Positions 1 through 8,094 of a stretch of 64,000 nt of DNA are shown piece after piece (position 1 is the first letter of the stretch; every line of letters begins with the position of its first letter). Where the stretch lies: contig JAFXQB010000001.1 of assembly GCA_017527435.1 (NCBI GenBank), positions 130,696 to 194,695 of the forward strand, written 5' to 3'. The stretch comes from Salinivirgaceae bacterium. Its GTDB lineage: Bacteria > Bacteroidota > Bacteroidia > Bacteroidales > SZUA-534. The notes under the pieces were generated by a model, which made no database searches, was not told the DNA's origin, and saw only the letters and a program-made list of their open reading frames with translations. The translations under genes were made by a program, and so were the position numbers.

Positions 1-271
1 AATGCTGATGACTTTTTTCCTTGACGAGCGCTTCAGCGATGAATATCCACGTATGGTGGCCGCTGTCAAGTCTGATGAATACTACATTAAAATGATGATT
101 GCTTGGTACTTTGCCACTGCGCTGACCAAGCAGTACGACTCGGTGCTCTGCTACCTTACCGACCACCGACTCGACACCTGGTGCCACAACAAAACCATAC
201 AGAAAGCCATTGAAAGTTACTGTGTTAGCGATGAAAGGAAAGATTTCTTAAAGTCGCTTCGAGTGAAATAG
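1..271 (+). CDS. DNA alkylation repair protein, AlkD-like (C-terminal part, cut by window edge)
   Basis: The last roughly 90 residues of a protein whose beginning lies left of the window. The stretch YYIKMMIAWYFATAL, followed by LDTWCHNKTIQKAIESY, is characteristic of the C-terminal HEAT-like repeats of the AlkD family of DNA glycosylases, which remove N3- and N7-alkylated purines. The first ATG is at base 2, but 89 residues are far fewer than the roughly 230 usual for the family, so this is probably an internal methionine. It ends four bases before the convergent stop of the CNNM gene. Family assignment is from recognised sequence pattern only; the catalytic Asp region is not visible. Confidence 0.8.
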   Translation, partial: MLMTFFLDERFSDEYPRMVAAVKSDEYYIKMMIAWYFATALTKQYDSVLCYLTDHRLDTWCHNKTIQKAIESYCVSDERKDFLKSLRVK

Positions 272-275
272 ACCG

Positions 276-1313
276 CTAATCCTTATAGTCTATAGCCGCC
301 GACCTACGCTGCCACCGCTCTTTGGCGAATTTCTGCATATCAATTTGAGTATCAGACTCATCGGTAATTTCCATACCAAGCAGCGTCTCAACCACATCTT
401 CCATTGTGGCAATGCCTTCCATACCGCCATACTCGTCAATCACAAGGGCAATCTGCTGCTTGCGGGTAATCAGAATGTTGTAGAAATTGTAAATCGACGT
501 GTTCTCGTAGCAGTTGATAATCGGTCGGCGCAAGTTCTTGAGTTTCACGTTCTTTTTTCCATCGGCAAGATATAGCAGAATGTCCGATTTGAGCACAAAG
601 CCTGTGATGTCGTCGATTGAATCTTTGTAGACTGGGATTCGCGAGTAGCGCAGATTCTCTTTGTTGCTGAAAAAACGCTCGAGAGTGGTATTCTCGCTGG
701 CAGCCACAACCACCGTTCGCGGCGTCATTACGCTCTTCACTTTCAGCGATTTAAGTTTCACAAGGTTGTTGATAATCTTGCCTTCACTCGACTCGAAAAC
801 GCCTTCGCGCTCACCAATGTTGGCCAAAGCCGCTATCTCTTCGCGGCTCACCGTCTGTCCGCGGCGGCGCGCGAAAAGTTTAGTCAGCGATTCCGACACA
901 AGCACTATTGGATAGATGATATATATCAATCCCTGAACAATATACGCTATCGGAACGCACAATTCGCGCCAATAGTTTGAGCCGATTGACTTTGGAATTA
1001 TCTCTGAAAAGACCAAAATCAGCACCGTGAGCACCCCCGAAGCAATGCCGAAAAACTCGCTTCCGAACACCGCAACCGCCTGAGCGCCAACGCCTGCAGC
1101 GCCAATGGTGTTGGCAATGGTGTTGAGCGACAGGATGGCCGCCAACGGACGGTCGATGTTGCGTTTGAGCCGCACCAAAACGCGTCCGCCCATGCCCTTG
1201 TGCGCCACCGATTCGGCATAAGAAATTGACGTTGAAAGCATTACCGATTCTGATACCGAACATAAGAACGATACCAAAAGTGCGGTTGAAAGATAAACTA
1301 TAAGCAGAAACAT
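276..1313 (-). CDS. CNNM-domain / CBS-pair membrane protein (hemolysin-C/CorC-like)
   Basis: 345 residues. The N-terminal ~150 residues are a CNNM transmembrane domain: hydrophobic segments around residues 2-22, 55-80, 85-105 and 115-140, with the family-type stretch LSLNTIANTIGAAGVGAQ and LVFSEIIPKSIG. A CBS pair follows (about 190-315), recognisable by VMTPRTVVVAA and by LVIDEYGGMEGIATMEDVVE. The C-terminal CorC_HlyC transporter-associated domain usually present is absent, so this is the short form. Members are implicated in Mg2+ or Co2+ efflux or resistance; substrate here is not known. ATG start at 1313. The gene downstream on the same strand is 276 and it converges with the AlkD-like gene. 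Confidence 0.85.
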   Translation of the reverse strand: MFLLIVYLSTALLVSFLCSVSESVMLSTSISYAESVAHKGMGGRVLVRLKRNIDRPLAAILSLNTIANTIGAAGVGAQAVAVFGSEFFGIASGVLTVLILVFSEIIPKSIGSNYWRELCVPIAYIVQGLIYIIYPIVLVSESLTKLFARRRGQTVSREEIAALANIGEREGVFESSEGKIINNLVKLKSLKVKSVMTPRTVVVAASENTTLERFFSNKENLRYSRIPVYKDSIDDITGFVLKSDILLYLADGKKNVKLKNLRRPIINCYENTSIYNFYNILITRKQQIALVIDEYGGMEGIATMEDVVETLLGMEITDESDTQIDMQKFAKERWQRRSAAIDYKD

Positions 1314-1337
1314 CTGAATATCAACAAGAAGACTTTT

Positions 1338-1733
1338 CTATGCCTGAACCGTCAGTTTTTTAAATTCGAACGGCACTTTCACAATCTGCTGATAATCATT
1401 GCCCAAATCGAGCATATCTTCATCGGAAAAGTACCAAACGATTGTCACATCGGCACCCGTTTCAAACAGATTTTCAAACTGTTGCATAATCTGAAGCAGA
1501 TACTTCGATGTGCTGGTGTTGAAATACTCAAGTTCCATGTGAAATTCGGTTTTCTCGGCAGGATGCTTGATATATTGCTCAATCCACTTTGTAATCGGCT
1601 CGTAGAAACGAATCGAATTTTCAAGAATCGACCGCCCCAAAAGCCTGAACTGGCCTGTTGTGGCATTGAAAATCACTGTGGGGCGGCTGGTGTTGCCGTC
1701 TATCTGGAAAACGCTGGCTGTTATAGTGTCCAT
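1338..1733 (-). CDS. SiaC-family regulatory phosphoprotein (DUF1987)
   Basis: 131 residues from the ATG at 1733 (a TTG three codons upstream is also possible but less likely). No signal peptide or membrane segment. The pattern GRSILENSIRFYEPITKWIEQY, followed by FHMELEYFNTSTSKYLLQIMQ, matches the DUF1987/SiaC family. SiaC is known in Pseudomonas as a phosphoprotein in a Ser/Thr switch controlling a diguanylate cyclase; in Bacteroidota its partners are not established. The serine/threonine-rich FNTSTSKY loop is where phosphorylation occurs in the family, so T/S near residue 75 is the likely site. Lies 24 bases upstream of the CNNM gene on the same strand, so cotranscription is possible. Confidence 0.75.
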   Translation of the reverse strand: MDTITASVFQIDGNTSRPTVIFNATTGQFRLLGRSILENSIRFYEPITKWIEQYIKHPAEKTEFHMELEYFNTSTSKYLLQIMQQFENLFETGADVTIVWYFSDEDMLDLGNDYQQIVKVPFEFKKLTVQA

Positions 1734-1894
1734 CCGATTCAATTTTATTCGACAAAAGTATTTAAATATTGCAACAATACAAACGTTTGCATAAAATGAT
1801 TACGTGAAAAAAGCCGATTTGTTTCAAACATTTCATCTGTTCGCAAACATTTTAAAAAAAACACCGCCGACATACATTTATCGCACAAGATGTC

Positions 1895-1902
1895 TATATT
1901 TG
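1895..1902 (+). promoter_or_regulatory. Candidate -7 promoter element of the esterase pair
   Basis: TATATTTG matches the Bacteroidota -7 consensus TAnnTTTG, 31 bases before the ATG at 1933. No clear TTTG or TTG was found at the expected -33 spacing, so only the -7 half is supported. Confidence 0.4.
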
Positions 1903-1932
1903 GCTACGATTTTTCGTGATAAACACAAAACA

Positions 1933-2577
1933 ATGAAACACAATTTTTTATTTGTTGCAATGGCCGCTTTCGCATTTGCAGCGTGCGGTAGCAACGAGCA
2001 GATTAAGGTGGCCTGCGTGGGCGACAGCATCACCGAAGGCCACGGCATAAAAATCCAAAGCCGCGACGACTACCCTGTGGTGCTGAACCGCATTTTGGGC
2101 GACGGCTACAGCGTGCAGAACTGCGGAAAAAGCGGCACCACGGTGCAAAAAGATGCCGATTATCCGTACTGGATTTGCAAGGAATTCTCGAACGCCGTGG
2201 CGCTCAACGCCGACATTGTGGTCATCAAACTCGGCACCAACGACACCAAGCCGCAGAACTGGAATGCCGAACGTTTCAAAACTGACTATCAGTCGCTTAT
2301 CGACACTTTGAAAACGAACGGGCGCAATCCGCAGATTTTTGTCTGCACCCCCGCCCCCGCTTTCAGCCACGGCTGGGGCATCAACGACTCGGTGATTGTG
2401 GCGGGCGTGATTCCGGCTGTGGCCGAGATTGCCCAAGCAAACAGTTTGACAATCATCGATTTGCATAAAGAATTGGCCGACAAGCAGGAATACTTCAAGG
2501 TTGACGGCATCCATCCCGACGAAGCCGGTGCGGCGTTTATGGCCGAAGTAATCGCAAAAGCAATAAAAAAAGACTAA
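1933..2577 (+). CDS. SGNH/GDSL-family lipoprotein esterase
   Basis: 214 residues from the ATG at 1933. This start is chosen because it gives a clean lipoprotein signal (MKHNFLFVAMAAFAFAACGS, cysteine at 19); an in-frame GTG at 1804 would add 43 non-signal residues. SGNH blocks are visible: GDSITEG (block I, nucleophile Ser), the Gly region around NCGKSGTT, GTND (block III, Asn) and DGIHPDEAG (block V, Asp and His). The family hydrolyses ester bonds in acylated polysaccharides, lipids or lysophospholipids. Placed 20 bases before a second secreted esterase, it probably deacylates plant polysaccharide such as acetylated xylan, but the substrate is inference. Confidence 0.85.
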   Translation: MKHNFLFVAMAAFAFAACGSNEQIKVACVGDSITEGHGIKIQSRDDYPVVLNRILGDGYSVQNCGKSGTTVQKDADYPYWICKEFSNAVALNADIVVIKLGTNDTKPQNWNAERFKTDYQSLIDTLKTNGRNPQIFVCTPAPAFSHGWGINDSVIVAGVIPAVAEIAQANSLTIIDLHKELADKQEYFKVDGIHPDEAGAAFMAEVIAKAIKKD

Positions 2578-2597
2578 CAACTTAATACAATAAAGTA

Positions 2598-3557
2598 ATG
2601 AAAACCACTATTTTATCAGCAATGGCAGCCATCTGCCTGACAGCCGCTACACAAACGGCAAACGCGCAGTTCCCCGGGCAACCCGCACCGAAGGAACCGC
2701 AAAAAATCATCGACCTTTGGAATGGCAAGATTCCGGGCGCAAAAAACGTTGACGCAAGCAAACTCGACGAAGTAAGTACCAAATCTTTCTTTGCGAGAGA
2801 TATTAAGGTGCCGTCGATAGCCTACTATCCTGCCGACGAGAACCCGACAGGCACGGCTGTTGTTGTCTGCCCCGGCGGCAGCTATGCTGGTCTGTCGTAC
2901 GCTTTTGAAGGAGTCAACCAAGCAGCATGGCTCAACTCTATCGGCATTTCGGCCTTTGTTTTGCGCTATCGCATGCCAAAAGATGAGTTTATGGAAAAAC
3001 GCTGCGACGGCCCGCTGCAGGACGCTCAGCAGGCTATTCGCTACGTGCGCAGCCACGCCGCTGAGTACGGTATCAACCCTGACCACATCGGCATTGTGGG
3101 CTTCTCGGCTGGCGGACATCTGGCTTCGGTGGCATCGACTCACTTCAACGACGAAGTGTACAAACCGGCTGAAAATGTGAGCGCAAGACCCGATTTTGCG
3201 GTGCTTGTCTATCCTGTCATCACAATGGAACCGAGCTACAGCGAAAAAGGCACACGCGAGTGTCTTCTCGGCTCTGACGCCAACAACCAAACTTTGATTG
3301 ACCGCTTCTCGAGCGAGAAACAGGTTACCAATGAAACTCCGACGACGTTCCTGGCTCACGCAATGAACGACAAACTGGTGCCTTACACAAACAGCGTCAA
3401 TTACGCCAACGCTTTGCGCGAAAAGGGCGTTGAGTGCGAGCTGCACCTTTATGCCCGCGGCGACCATGGTCTTGGCGCAAGAAACCCGATTGAAACTCAA
3501 GCCTTCTGGCACGACGCCTGCGAGAAATGGCTGCGCATGAACGGATGGACGAAATAA
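2598..3557 (+). CDS. Secreted alpha/beta-hydrolase, acetyl-xylan-esterase-like (BD-FAE type)
   Basis: 319 residues with a signal peptide (about 1-23, cleaved after ANA). The central domain has the oxyanion-hole region VVVCPGGSYAGLSY, the nucleophile elbow GFSAGGHLAS, an Asp in HAMNDKLVPY and the His in YARGDHGLG, giving a complete Ser-Asp-His triad. The pattern YPADENPTGTAVVVCPGGSY is typical of the bacterial polysaccharide esterases annotated as acetyl-xylan, feruloyl or pectin-acetyl esterases in Bacteroidota. Follows the SGNH esterase by 20 bases and is followed by a terminator, so the two form a bicistronic unit. Substrate cannot be fixed from sequence alone. Confidence 0.85.
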   Translation: MKTTILSAMAAICLTAATQTANAQFPGQPAPKEPQKIIDLWNGKIPGAKNVDASKLDEVSTKSFFARDIKVPSIAYYPADENPTGTAVVVCPGGSYAGLSYAFEGVNQAAWLNSIGISAFVLRYRMPKDEFMEKRCDGPLQDAQQAIRYVRSHAAEYGINPDHIGIVGFSAGGHLASVASTHFNDEVYKPAENVSARPDFAVLVYPVITMEPSYSEKGTRECLLGSDANNQTLIDRFSSEKQVTNETPTTFLAHAMNDKLVPYTNSVNYANALREKGVECELHLYARGDHGLGARNPIETQAFWHDACEKWLRMNGWTK

Positions 3558-3587
3558 GGTAGGATTTAGAAATTAGAATTTGGAATA

Positions 3588-3619
3588 GGCTGGATTGCTT
3601 TGCTTTCCGGCCTTTTTTG
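3588..3619 (+). terminator. Rho-independent terminator after the esterase pair
   Basis: Seven-base-pair stem GGCTGGA / TCCGGCC with one G-U pair and an 11-base loop, followed by six T residues, 31 bases past the stop codon at 3557. Confidence 0.7.
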
Positions 3620-3639
3620 TGGTATTTTCAGTTCGCAGT

Positions 3640-3793
3640 TTCAGCATGCATTAGATTGTCAAGCAATCCATTACAAGCATCATCAAGCAAGTCGAGCACA
3701 AGGTCAAAATCGCTGTCGCCGCCATAGTACGTGTCAGGTACGGAATTGACTTTGTGCGTTTTTGCAATAATCCGACATCTGATTTTTCAGCCT
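3640..3793 (-). pseudogene. 3' fragment of a duplicated low-molecular-weight tyrosine phosphatase gene
   Basis: Read on the minus strand, this stretch encodes HKVNSVPDTYYGGDSDFD and then LVLDLLDDACNGLLD, almost the same as the C-terminus of the intact phosphatase encoded at 4516-4986. An extra base after the codons for MSDYC puts the upstream part out of frame, and the homology stops at the 3' end of the outer-membrane protein gene. No N-terminal half with the CxxxxxR site exists here. It is therefore a truncated, frameshifted relic. Its position just downstream of the outer-membrane protein gene, with the intact phosphatase gene just upstream, places that gene between two copies of the same phosphatase tail. 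Confidence 0.85.
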
Positions 3794-3797
3794 TGCT

Positions 3798-4433
3798 CTA
3801 TTTTGCCTTGAATATGGGGAATGCCACGTTGGCACCAACTTCAGGACCCTTGTTATATCCTGCTTCAACTAATAGATATACGTGTTTCCAACCGTAACCT
3901 ATTTTCCCTTTTACAGCGAATCCACATCTTGATGATATGTCGAAACTGTCATAATTGTCGCTATCGTATTTGATAGTGCGCGTTTCTTCTTTTGTTATGC
4001 GATATGCACTGGAACTTGTTGTTGTTGTTGTTTCTCCTTCGCCGTAGAAAATCTTGTATTTCTTGTCGAGTATTGACAAACCGACAATTCCGCCAAAAAT
4101 CAATCCTTTATTTTTCCTGTATAGATATTGTGCGCCTATCAGCCAACTGCCAACTCGTGTGTTATATGCTTTTATTTTGTCATCGGAATAGGTTTCTTCA
4201 TCAGTATGAGTATATTGGCTTCGTCCAAAAACAAATCCGGTAGTTGCATATCCATTGTCAGCCTTTTTTGTGACTCCAATAGTGATATTACCACTGTAAT
4301 TGAAACAATTGATGTTGTCGTCAAGTTTTAGGTTGGCCCAACCAAGTTTTATTTCGGGCACAAATGTAAATGAAGTTTGTGCCGATTCCGAGATGGCAAA
4401 AAATAATAAGAATAAAGATAGTGTACTTTCCAT
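3798..4433 (-). CDS. Small outer-membrane beta-barrel-like protein, unknown function
   Basis: 211 residues from the ATG at 4433, chosen because it opens a hydrophobic signal (MESTLSLFLLFFAISESAQ); the longer reading frame up to 4535 has no signal. The mature part has alternating polar/aromatic beta strands (SFTFVPEIKLGWANL, GNITIGVTKKADNGY, LIFGGIVGLSIL, KGKIGYGWKHVYLLVEAGYNKG) and a final strand VGANVAFPIF, suggesting an 8-10-strand barrel. Base composition is richer in A/T than the neighbouring esterase and phosphatase genes. It sits between the intact tyrosine phosphatase gene and a decayed copy of its 3' end. No specific family recognised. Confidence 0.6.
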   Translation of the reverse strand: MESTLSLFLLFFAISESAQTSFTFVPEIKLGWANLKLDDNINCFNYSGNITIGVTKKADNGYATTGFVFGRSQYTHTDEETYSDDKIKAYNTRVGSWLIGAQYLYRKNKGLIFGGIVGLSILDKKYKIFYGEGETTTTTSSSAYRITKEETRTIKYDSDNYDSFDISSRCGFAVKGKIGYGWKHVYLLVEAGYNKGPEVGANVAFPIFKAK

Positions 4434-4515
4434 AATTGTTAGTTTTATTCTGCAATGATAATCAAATAAATCAATTTCTGCCGGTATTTTTGTATAGGAA
4501 GAATAAACGTATAAC

Positions 4516-4986
4516 CTAAAACGTAAAACTCTCAATCAGCCCGTTGCAAGCGTCGTCGAGCAAATCGAGTACAAGTTCAAAATCGCTGTCGCCGCCATAG
4601 TACGGGTCGGGCACGGAATTGACTTTATGCGTCTGGCAATAGTCACTCATCTTGCTGATTTTCTGGCACGACTGTTCATCGGGTGCGATGTCGAGCAGAC
4701 GGCGGATGTTGTCGTCATCCATACCTATTATATAATCGAAGTGGCTGAAATCGGCGGTGGTAATCTTCCGCGCGATGCTGGTGATGTCGATTCCGCGTTT
4801 GGCGGCGTGGTGGCGCATCCGCGGGTCGGCTTTCTCGCCTGAGTGATAACTGATTAGCCCTGCCGAATCAATTTCAAAATCGGATTCCATACCGCGCTGA
4901 GCAACAACTTGTTTCATCACGGCTTCGGCGCAGGCCGAACGGCAGATATTGCCCAAGCACACAAAAAGAATTTTTGTTTTACCCAT
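4516..4986 (-). CDS. Low-molecular-weight protein-tyrosine phosphatase
   Basis: 156 residues, the normal length. The P-loop CLGNICRS (Cys10, Arg16) is the CX5R signature at the very N-terminus, and the general-acid Asp lies in VPDPYYGG near residue 119. Such enzymes dephosphorylate tyrosine-rich tails of bacterial tyrosine kinases (the Wzb/Wzc pair) or act on other phosphotyrosine proteins. A Wzc-like kinase is encoded about 5 kb away at 10107-12491, so a functional partnership is a reasonable inference, although the two genes are on opposite strands and not in one operon. A broken copy of its 3' end lies at 3640-3793. Confidence 0.92.
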   Translation of the reverse strand: MGKTKILFVCLGNICRSACAEAVMKQVVAQRGMESDFEIDSAGLISYHSGEKADPRMRHHAAKRGIDITSIARKITTADFSHFDYIIGMDDDNIRRLLDIAPDEQSCQKISKMSDYCQTHKVNSVPDPYYGGDSDFELVLDLLDDACNGLIESFTF

Positions 4987-5030
4987 CGATGTCAGATTTT
5001 GCGGCGAATTTCAATAAAATCGGCATAATC

Positions 5031-5062
5031 TTGCTGTAATTCGAAGCAAAAAATTACTTTTG
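5031..5062 (+). promoter_or_regulatory. Promoter of the tRNA-Thr gene
   Basis: TTG at 5031-5033, a 21-base gap, and TACTTTTG at 5055-5062 fit the Bacteroidota TTTG/TTG - TAnnTTTG promoter well. The predicted start falls a few bases before the mature tRNA 5' end at 5073. Confidence 0.7.
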
Positions 5063-5072
5063 CGCCGCGTTT

Positions 5073-5145
<73 letters not shown>

Positions 5146-5155
5146 CAGGCAAAGG

Positions 5156-5188
5156 CTGAACCTGTTTGGGTTCAGTCTTTTGTTTTTT
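5156..5188 (+). terminator. Terminator after tRNA-Thr
   Basis: Seven-base-pair stem CTGAACC (5156-5162) / GGTTCAG (5169-5175) with a six-base loop, followed by TCTTTTGTTTTTTT. Confidence 0.8.
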
Positions 5189-5254
5189 TGCGTGTTCGGT
5201 TTGCTTGAGAGCCGATTGTTTTGTATTTTTCCACCATAAAAATTCGAAGAAAAA

Positions 5255-6016
5255 ATGGGAAAATTGGTATTGATACGTCATGGCGAGTCGGTGTGGAACG
5301 GCCGCAGTTTGTTCACAGGTTGGGTTGATGTGCCGCTCACGCAGGCCGGAATTGTTGAAGCTTCTCGAGCAAGCCACAAGATTGCCAATATTGATTTCGA
5401 TGTCGTTTATGCATCTGCACTCATCCGCTCACTACAAACGGCATTCATTGTTTTGCTCAGCGACTCACGCCGCCGCACGCCCTACTTGGTTCACACTTCT
5501 GATTTTTTACACCGGAAATGGTATCATACGTTCAGCCACACTGAGCAGAAAAATATGATTCCCGTGTACCGCTGCTGGCAGTTGAACGAGCGTTTTTACG
5601 GTGAATTACAAGGTCTTAGCAAATCAAAAATTGCTGATATCTTCGGAATCGACAAAGTGGTGAGCTGGCGTCGCGGTTACACTGAACGTCCGCCAAAGGG
5701 CGAGAGCCTTCAGGACACATCACGCAGAGTTATCCCATTCTTTAACAAAGAGATAGTCAGGCAATTGGAAGCAGGCAAAAACGTTCTTGTATCGGCGCAT
5801 TCAAACACTCTGCGCTCAATTGTGATGAATATTGAACAAATGGATGAAGCGCAAGTGGTTGGTTTGGAAGTGGATACAGCAAACCTGATAATTTACGACT
5901 ATAGTGGTGGCGAATACATTCGCGAAACTTTGCCCGAAATGCCAATAGAAATGCCGAACGGCCCAAGAGATGGAATGTCTGGCAAACCAAACGGCGAAAT
6001 GCCCGAGCAGAATTAA
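5255..6016 (+). CDS. gpmA: 2,3-bisphosphoglycerate-dependent phosphoglycerate mutase
   Basis: 253 residues, histidine-phosphatase fold. The phospho-histidine motif RHGES is at residues 8-12, followed by the mutase-type WNGRSLFTGWVDVPLTQAG. The proton-donor Glu lies in ERFYGELQGLSK, the phosphate-binding RRGYTERPPKGESLQD is present, and the second His is in SAHSNTLRSI (AHGNSLR in most homologues). It interconverts 3- and 2-phosphoglycerate in glycolysis and gluconeogenesis. A C-terminal tail after about 230 (PEMPIEMPNGPRDGMSGK) is low-complexity, proline- and methionine-rich, and longer than usual. Preceded by the tRNA-Thr terminator, so it has its own promoter; none was securely seen. Confidence 0.85.
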   Translation: MGKLVLIRHGESVWNGRSLFTGWVDVPLTQAGIVEASRASHKIANIDFDVVYASALIRSLQTAFIVLLSDSRRRTPYLVHTSDFLHRKWYHTFSHTEQKNMIPVYRCWQLNERFYGELQGLSKSKIADIFGIDKVVSWRRGYTERPPKGESLQDTSRRVIPFFNKEIVRQLEAGKNVLVSAHSNTLRSIVMNIEQMDEAQVVGLEVDTANLIIYDYSGGEYIRETLPEMPIEMPNGPRDGMSGKPNGEMPEQN

Positions 6017-6068
6017 AATACAAGAAATCAAAGGCTAAAAAAAACAAATAGACATTCATTCTCGCATT

Positions 6069-6098
6069 CAGTTAATCAATCCATCAGTTAATCAATCC
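6069..6098 (+). repeat. Two 14-base direct repeats before asnB
   Basis: CAGTTAATCAATCC occurs at 6069-6082 and again at 6085-6098, a 16-base period ending five bases before the asnB ATG, so it occupies the ribosome-binding region. Confidence 0.85.
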
Positions 6099-6103
6099 TT
6101 GTA

Positions 6104-7990
6104 ATGTGCGGAATAGCAGGAATTTATGCGGTTACCCCCGAAGGGGCTGAAAAATTTCCGTTAGTGAACGATGCCGTGCGGCTACTGTCGCGGCGCGGCC
6201 CCGACTGCCAAAAAGTTTATACCGACAAGCGCATCTGTCTGGGACACGCGCGGCTGTCGGTCATCGACTTGAGCGAAAAGGCCAATCAGCCGATGCACGA
6301 TTCCACGGGGCGCTACACCATAGTATATAATGGCGAAGTGTTCAACTACAGGCGTCTGCGCGAAAAACTCATCGACAAAGGATACAAGTTTTCATCTGAA
6401 AGTGACGCCGAAGTTGTTTTGTACCAATATATTAACGATGGACCGAAGTGCCTTGACAAGTTTGTGGGCTTTTTTGCGTTTGCCATCTACGACAAGGTTG
6501 ACGACGTGCTTTTCATTGCCCGCGACCGCATGGGGCAGAAACCGCTGCTCTACTGGCAGGGGCACGACCGCATTGTTTTTGCGTCGGAAATGAAGGCGAT
6601 GATGGCGCTCGGCGTGCCACGAAAACTTGATATGACATCGCTTTTCGCCTATTTGCAGTTCAATTATATTCCGTCGCCCGACACCATTTTTGAGAACGTG
6701 AAAAAACTCAATCCTGGGCATTACCTGATGGTGAGCAACGGGCAGACGAAGGAAGTCAGATATTACTCAATACCATACAATTACAGTAATCTGGAAGTGA
6801 TGGATTACGAGCACGCGCAGCGGATGTTGCGCGAACTCATTGAGCAGTCGGTGGCCGAGCGTCTGGCGGCCGATGTGCCTGTCGGTGCGTTTTTGAGCGG
6901 TGGCATCGACTCATCGGTGATTGTGGCCGAAGCATCGAAGCACGTTGATCAACTCGACACATTCTCAATCGGTTACGCCGATGAGCCGTTCTTCGACGAG
7001 ACTCGCTACGCGCAACTGGTGGCCGACAAGTTCCACACCAACCATCACGTTTTCAAACTCACCAACAACGACCTTTTCGAGTGCCTTTACAATGTTCTCG
7101 ACTACCTTGACGAGCCGTTTGCAGACTCGTCGGCCATAGCCGTCAACATTTTGAGCCGCGAGACGCGCAAGCACGTAACGGTGGCGCTTTCAGGCGATGG
7201 CGCCGACGAAGTTTTTGGCGGCTACAACAAGCATCTGGCGCATTACAGAGCGCTCAAGGGCGGTCTTGCAAACACGCTTGTCAGGATGGCAGGCCCGCTT
7301 TACGAGTTGCTGCCGCAATCGCGCAACACAAAGTTCAGCAACAAGATACGCCAACTGAACAGGTTCGCCAAAGGTCTGAAACTCAACGAGCAGGACCGCT
7401 ACATGGCGTGGGCGTCGCTGATGGACGAAGACACCGCATCGCGAATGCTAAACCGCAAAGTGCTGATTCAGGACAATAACCGTCGCAAGTTCAACATTAT
7501 CAGTTGTATACGCGACGATAAGCAGATTGGCGACATTCTGTACGCCGATATGCAACTGGTGCTGGTGAGCGATATGCTTTTCAAGGTGGATATGATGAGC
7601 ATGGCCGAAAGCCTTGAAGTGCGCAGTCCGTTCCTTGACCATCGATTGGTGAATTTCGCATTCTCGCTACCATGCAACTATTTGGTAAACAGTCGAAAAC
7701 GCAAAATGATTCTGCAGGACGCATATCGTCAGCAACTGCCATACGAACTCTACAATCGTCCGAAACACGGATTCGAAGTGCCGTTGCTCAACTGGTTCCG
7801 CGGTGAGTTGCGCTCAACCATCGAGACTGATTATCTGAACGATGACTTCATCCATGAGCAGAATATTTTCAACCCCGAAATGGTGCGGCAACTCAAGGAA
7901 CAGATGCTTTCGAAAAGCCCTGCCGACTCGCAGGCACACATCTGGGCGCTCATCGTCTTTCAGCATTGGTGGAAGAAATATATGCTTTAG
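6104..7990 (+). CDS. asnB: Asparagine synthase (glutamine-hydrolysing)
   Basis: 628 residues, normal for the three-part bacterial class. MCGIAGIY supplies the N-terminal nucleophile Cys2 of the class II glutamine amidotransferase domain (about 1-215), with the glutamine-binding YNGEVFNYRRLREKL. The synthetase domain carries the PP-loop SGGIDSS near residue 266 and LSGDGADEVFGGYNKH, with the substrate segment SLEVRSPFLDHRLV near 505. Makes asparagine from aspartate, glutamine and ATP. Homologues inside polysaccharide loci are often thought to amidate uronic-acid sugars, and this gene heads the exopolysaccharide cluster, so either role is possible. Confidence 0.93.
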   Translation: MCGIAGIYAVTPEGAEKFPLVNDAVRLLSRRGPDCQKVYTDKRICLGHARLSVIDLSEKANQPMHDSTGRYTIVYNGEVFNYRRLREKLIDKGYKFSSESDAEVVLYQYINDGPKCLDKFVGFFAFAIYDKVDDVLFIARDRMGQKPLLYWQGHDRIVFASEMKAMMALGVPRKLDMTSLFAYLQFNYIPSPDTIFENVKKLNPGHYLMVSNGQTKEVRYYSIPYNYSNLEVMDYEHAQRMLRELIEQSVAERLAADVPVGAFLSGGIDSSVIVAEASKHVDQLDTFSIGYADEPFFDETRYAQLVADKFHTNHHVFKLTNNDLFECLYNVLDYLDEPFADSSAIAVNILSRETRKHVTVALSGDGADEVFGGYNKHLAHYRALKGGLANTLVRMAGPLYELLPQSRNTKFSNKIRQLNRFAKGLKLNEQDRYMAWASLMDEDTASRMLNRKVLIQDNNRRKFNIISCIRDDKQIGDILYADMQLVLVSDMLFKVDMMSMAESLEVRSPFLDHRLVNFAFSLPCNYLVNSRKRKMILQDAYRQQLPYELYNRPKHGFEVPLLNWFRGELRSTIETDYLNDDFIHEQNIFNPEMVRQLKEQMLSKSPADSQAHIWALIVFQHWWKKYML

Positions 7991-8094
7991 TCCATTTTTG
8001 GTGGTTCGCCATAAAATAAAAGTCCGCGGCAGACGCAAAAAATGCAGTTTTTTAGCAAATTGCGAAGCATTTGCACGAAAAACGGGGGAAGATT

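Noticed and set aside
880..1263. Open frames inside the CNNM gene and many long frames opposite araA, araB and the SusC genes
   Set aside because: They are antisense or shifted frames of well-supported genes, rich in His, Arg and Cys, without domains or starts.
1804..1932. N-terminal extension of the SGNH esterase from the GTG at 1804
   Set aside because: It would hide the lipoprotein signal that begins at 1933 and would overlap the promoter-like TATATTTG at 1895.
3640..3793. A second functional small phosphatase gene
   Set aside because: There is no catalytic N-terminal half, and a one-base insertion breaks the frame before the conserved tail.
3798..4535. Longer form of the small outer-membrane protein starting at 4535
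   Set aside because: The added 34 residues are not signal-like and would overlap the end of the phosphatase gene; the ATG at 4433 opens a normal signal peptide.
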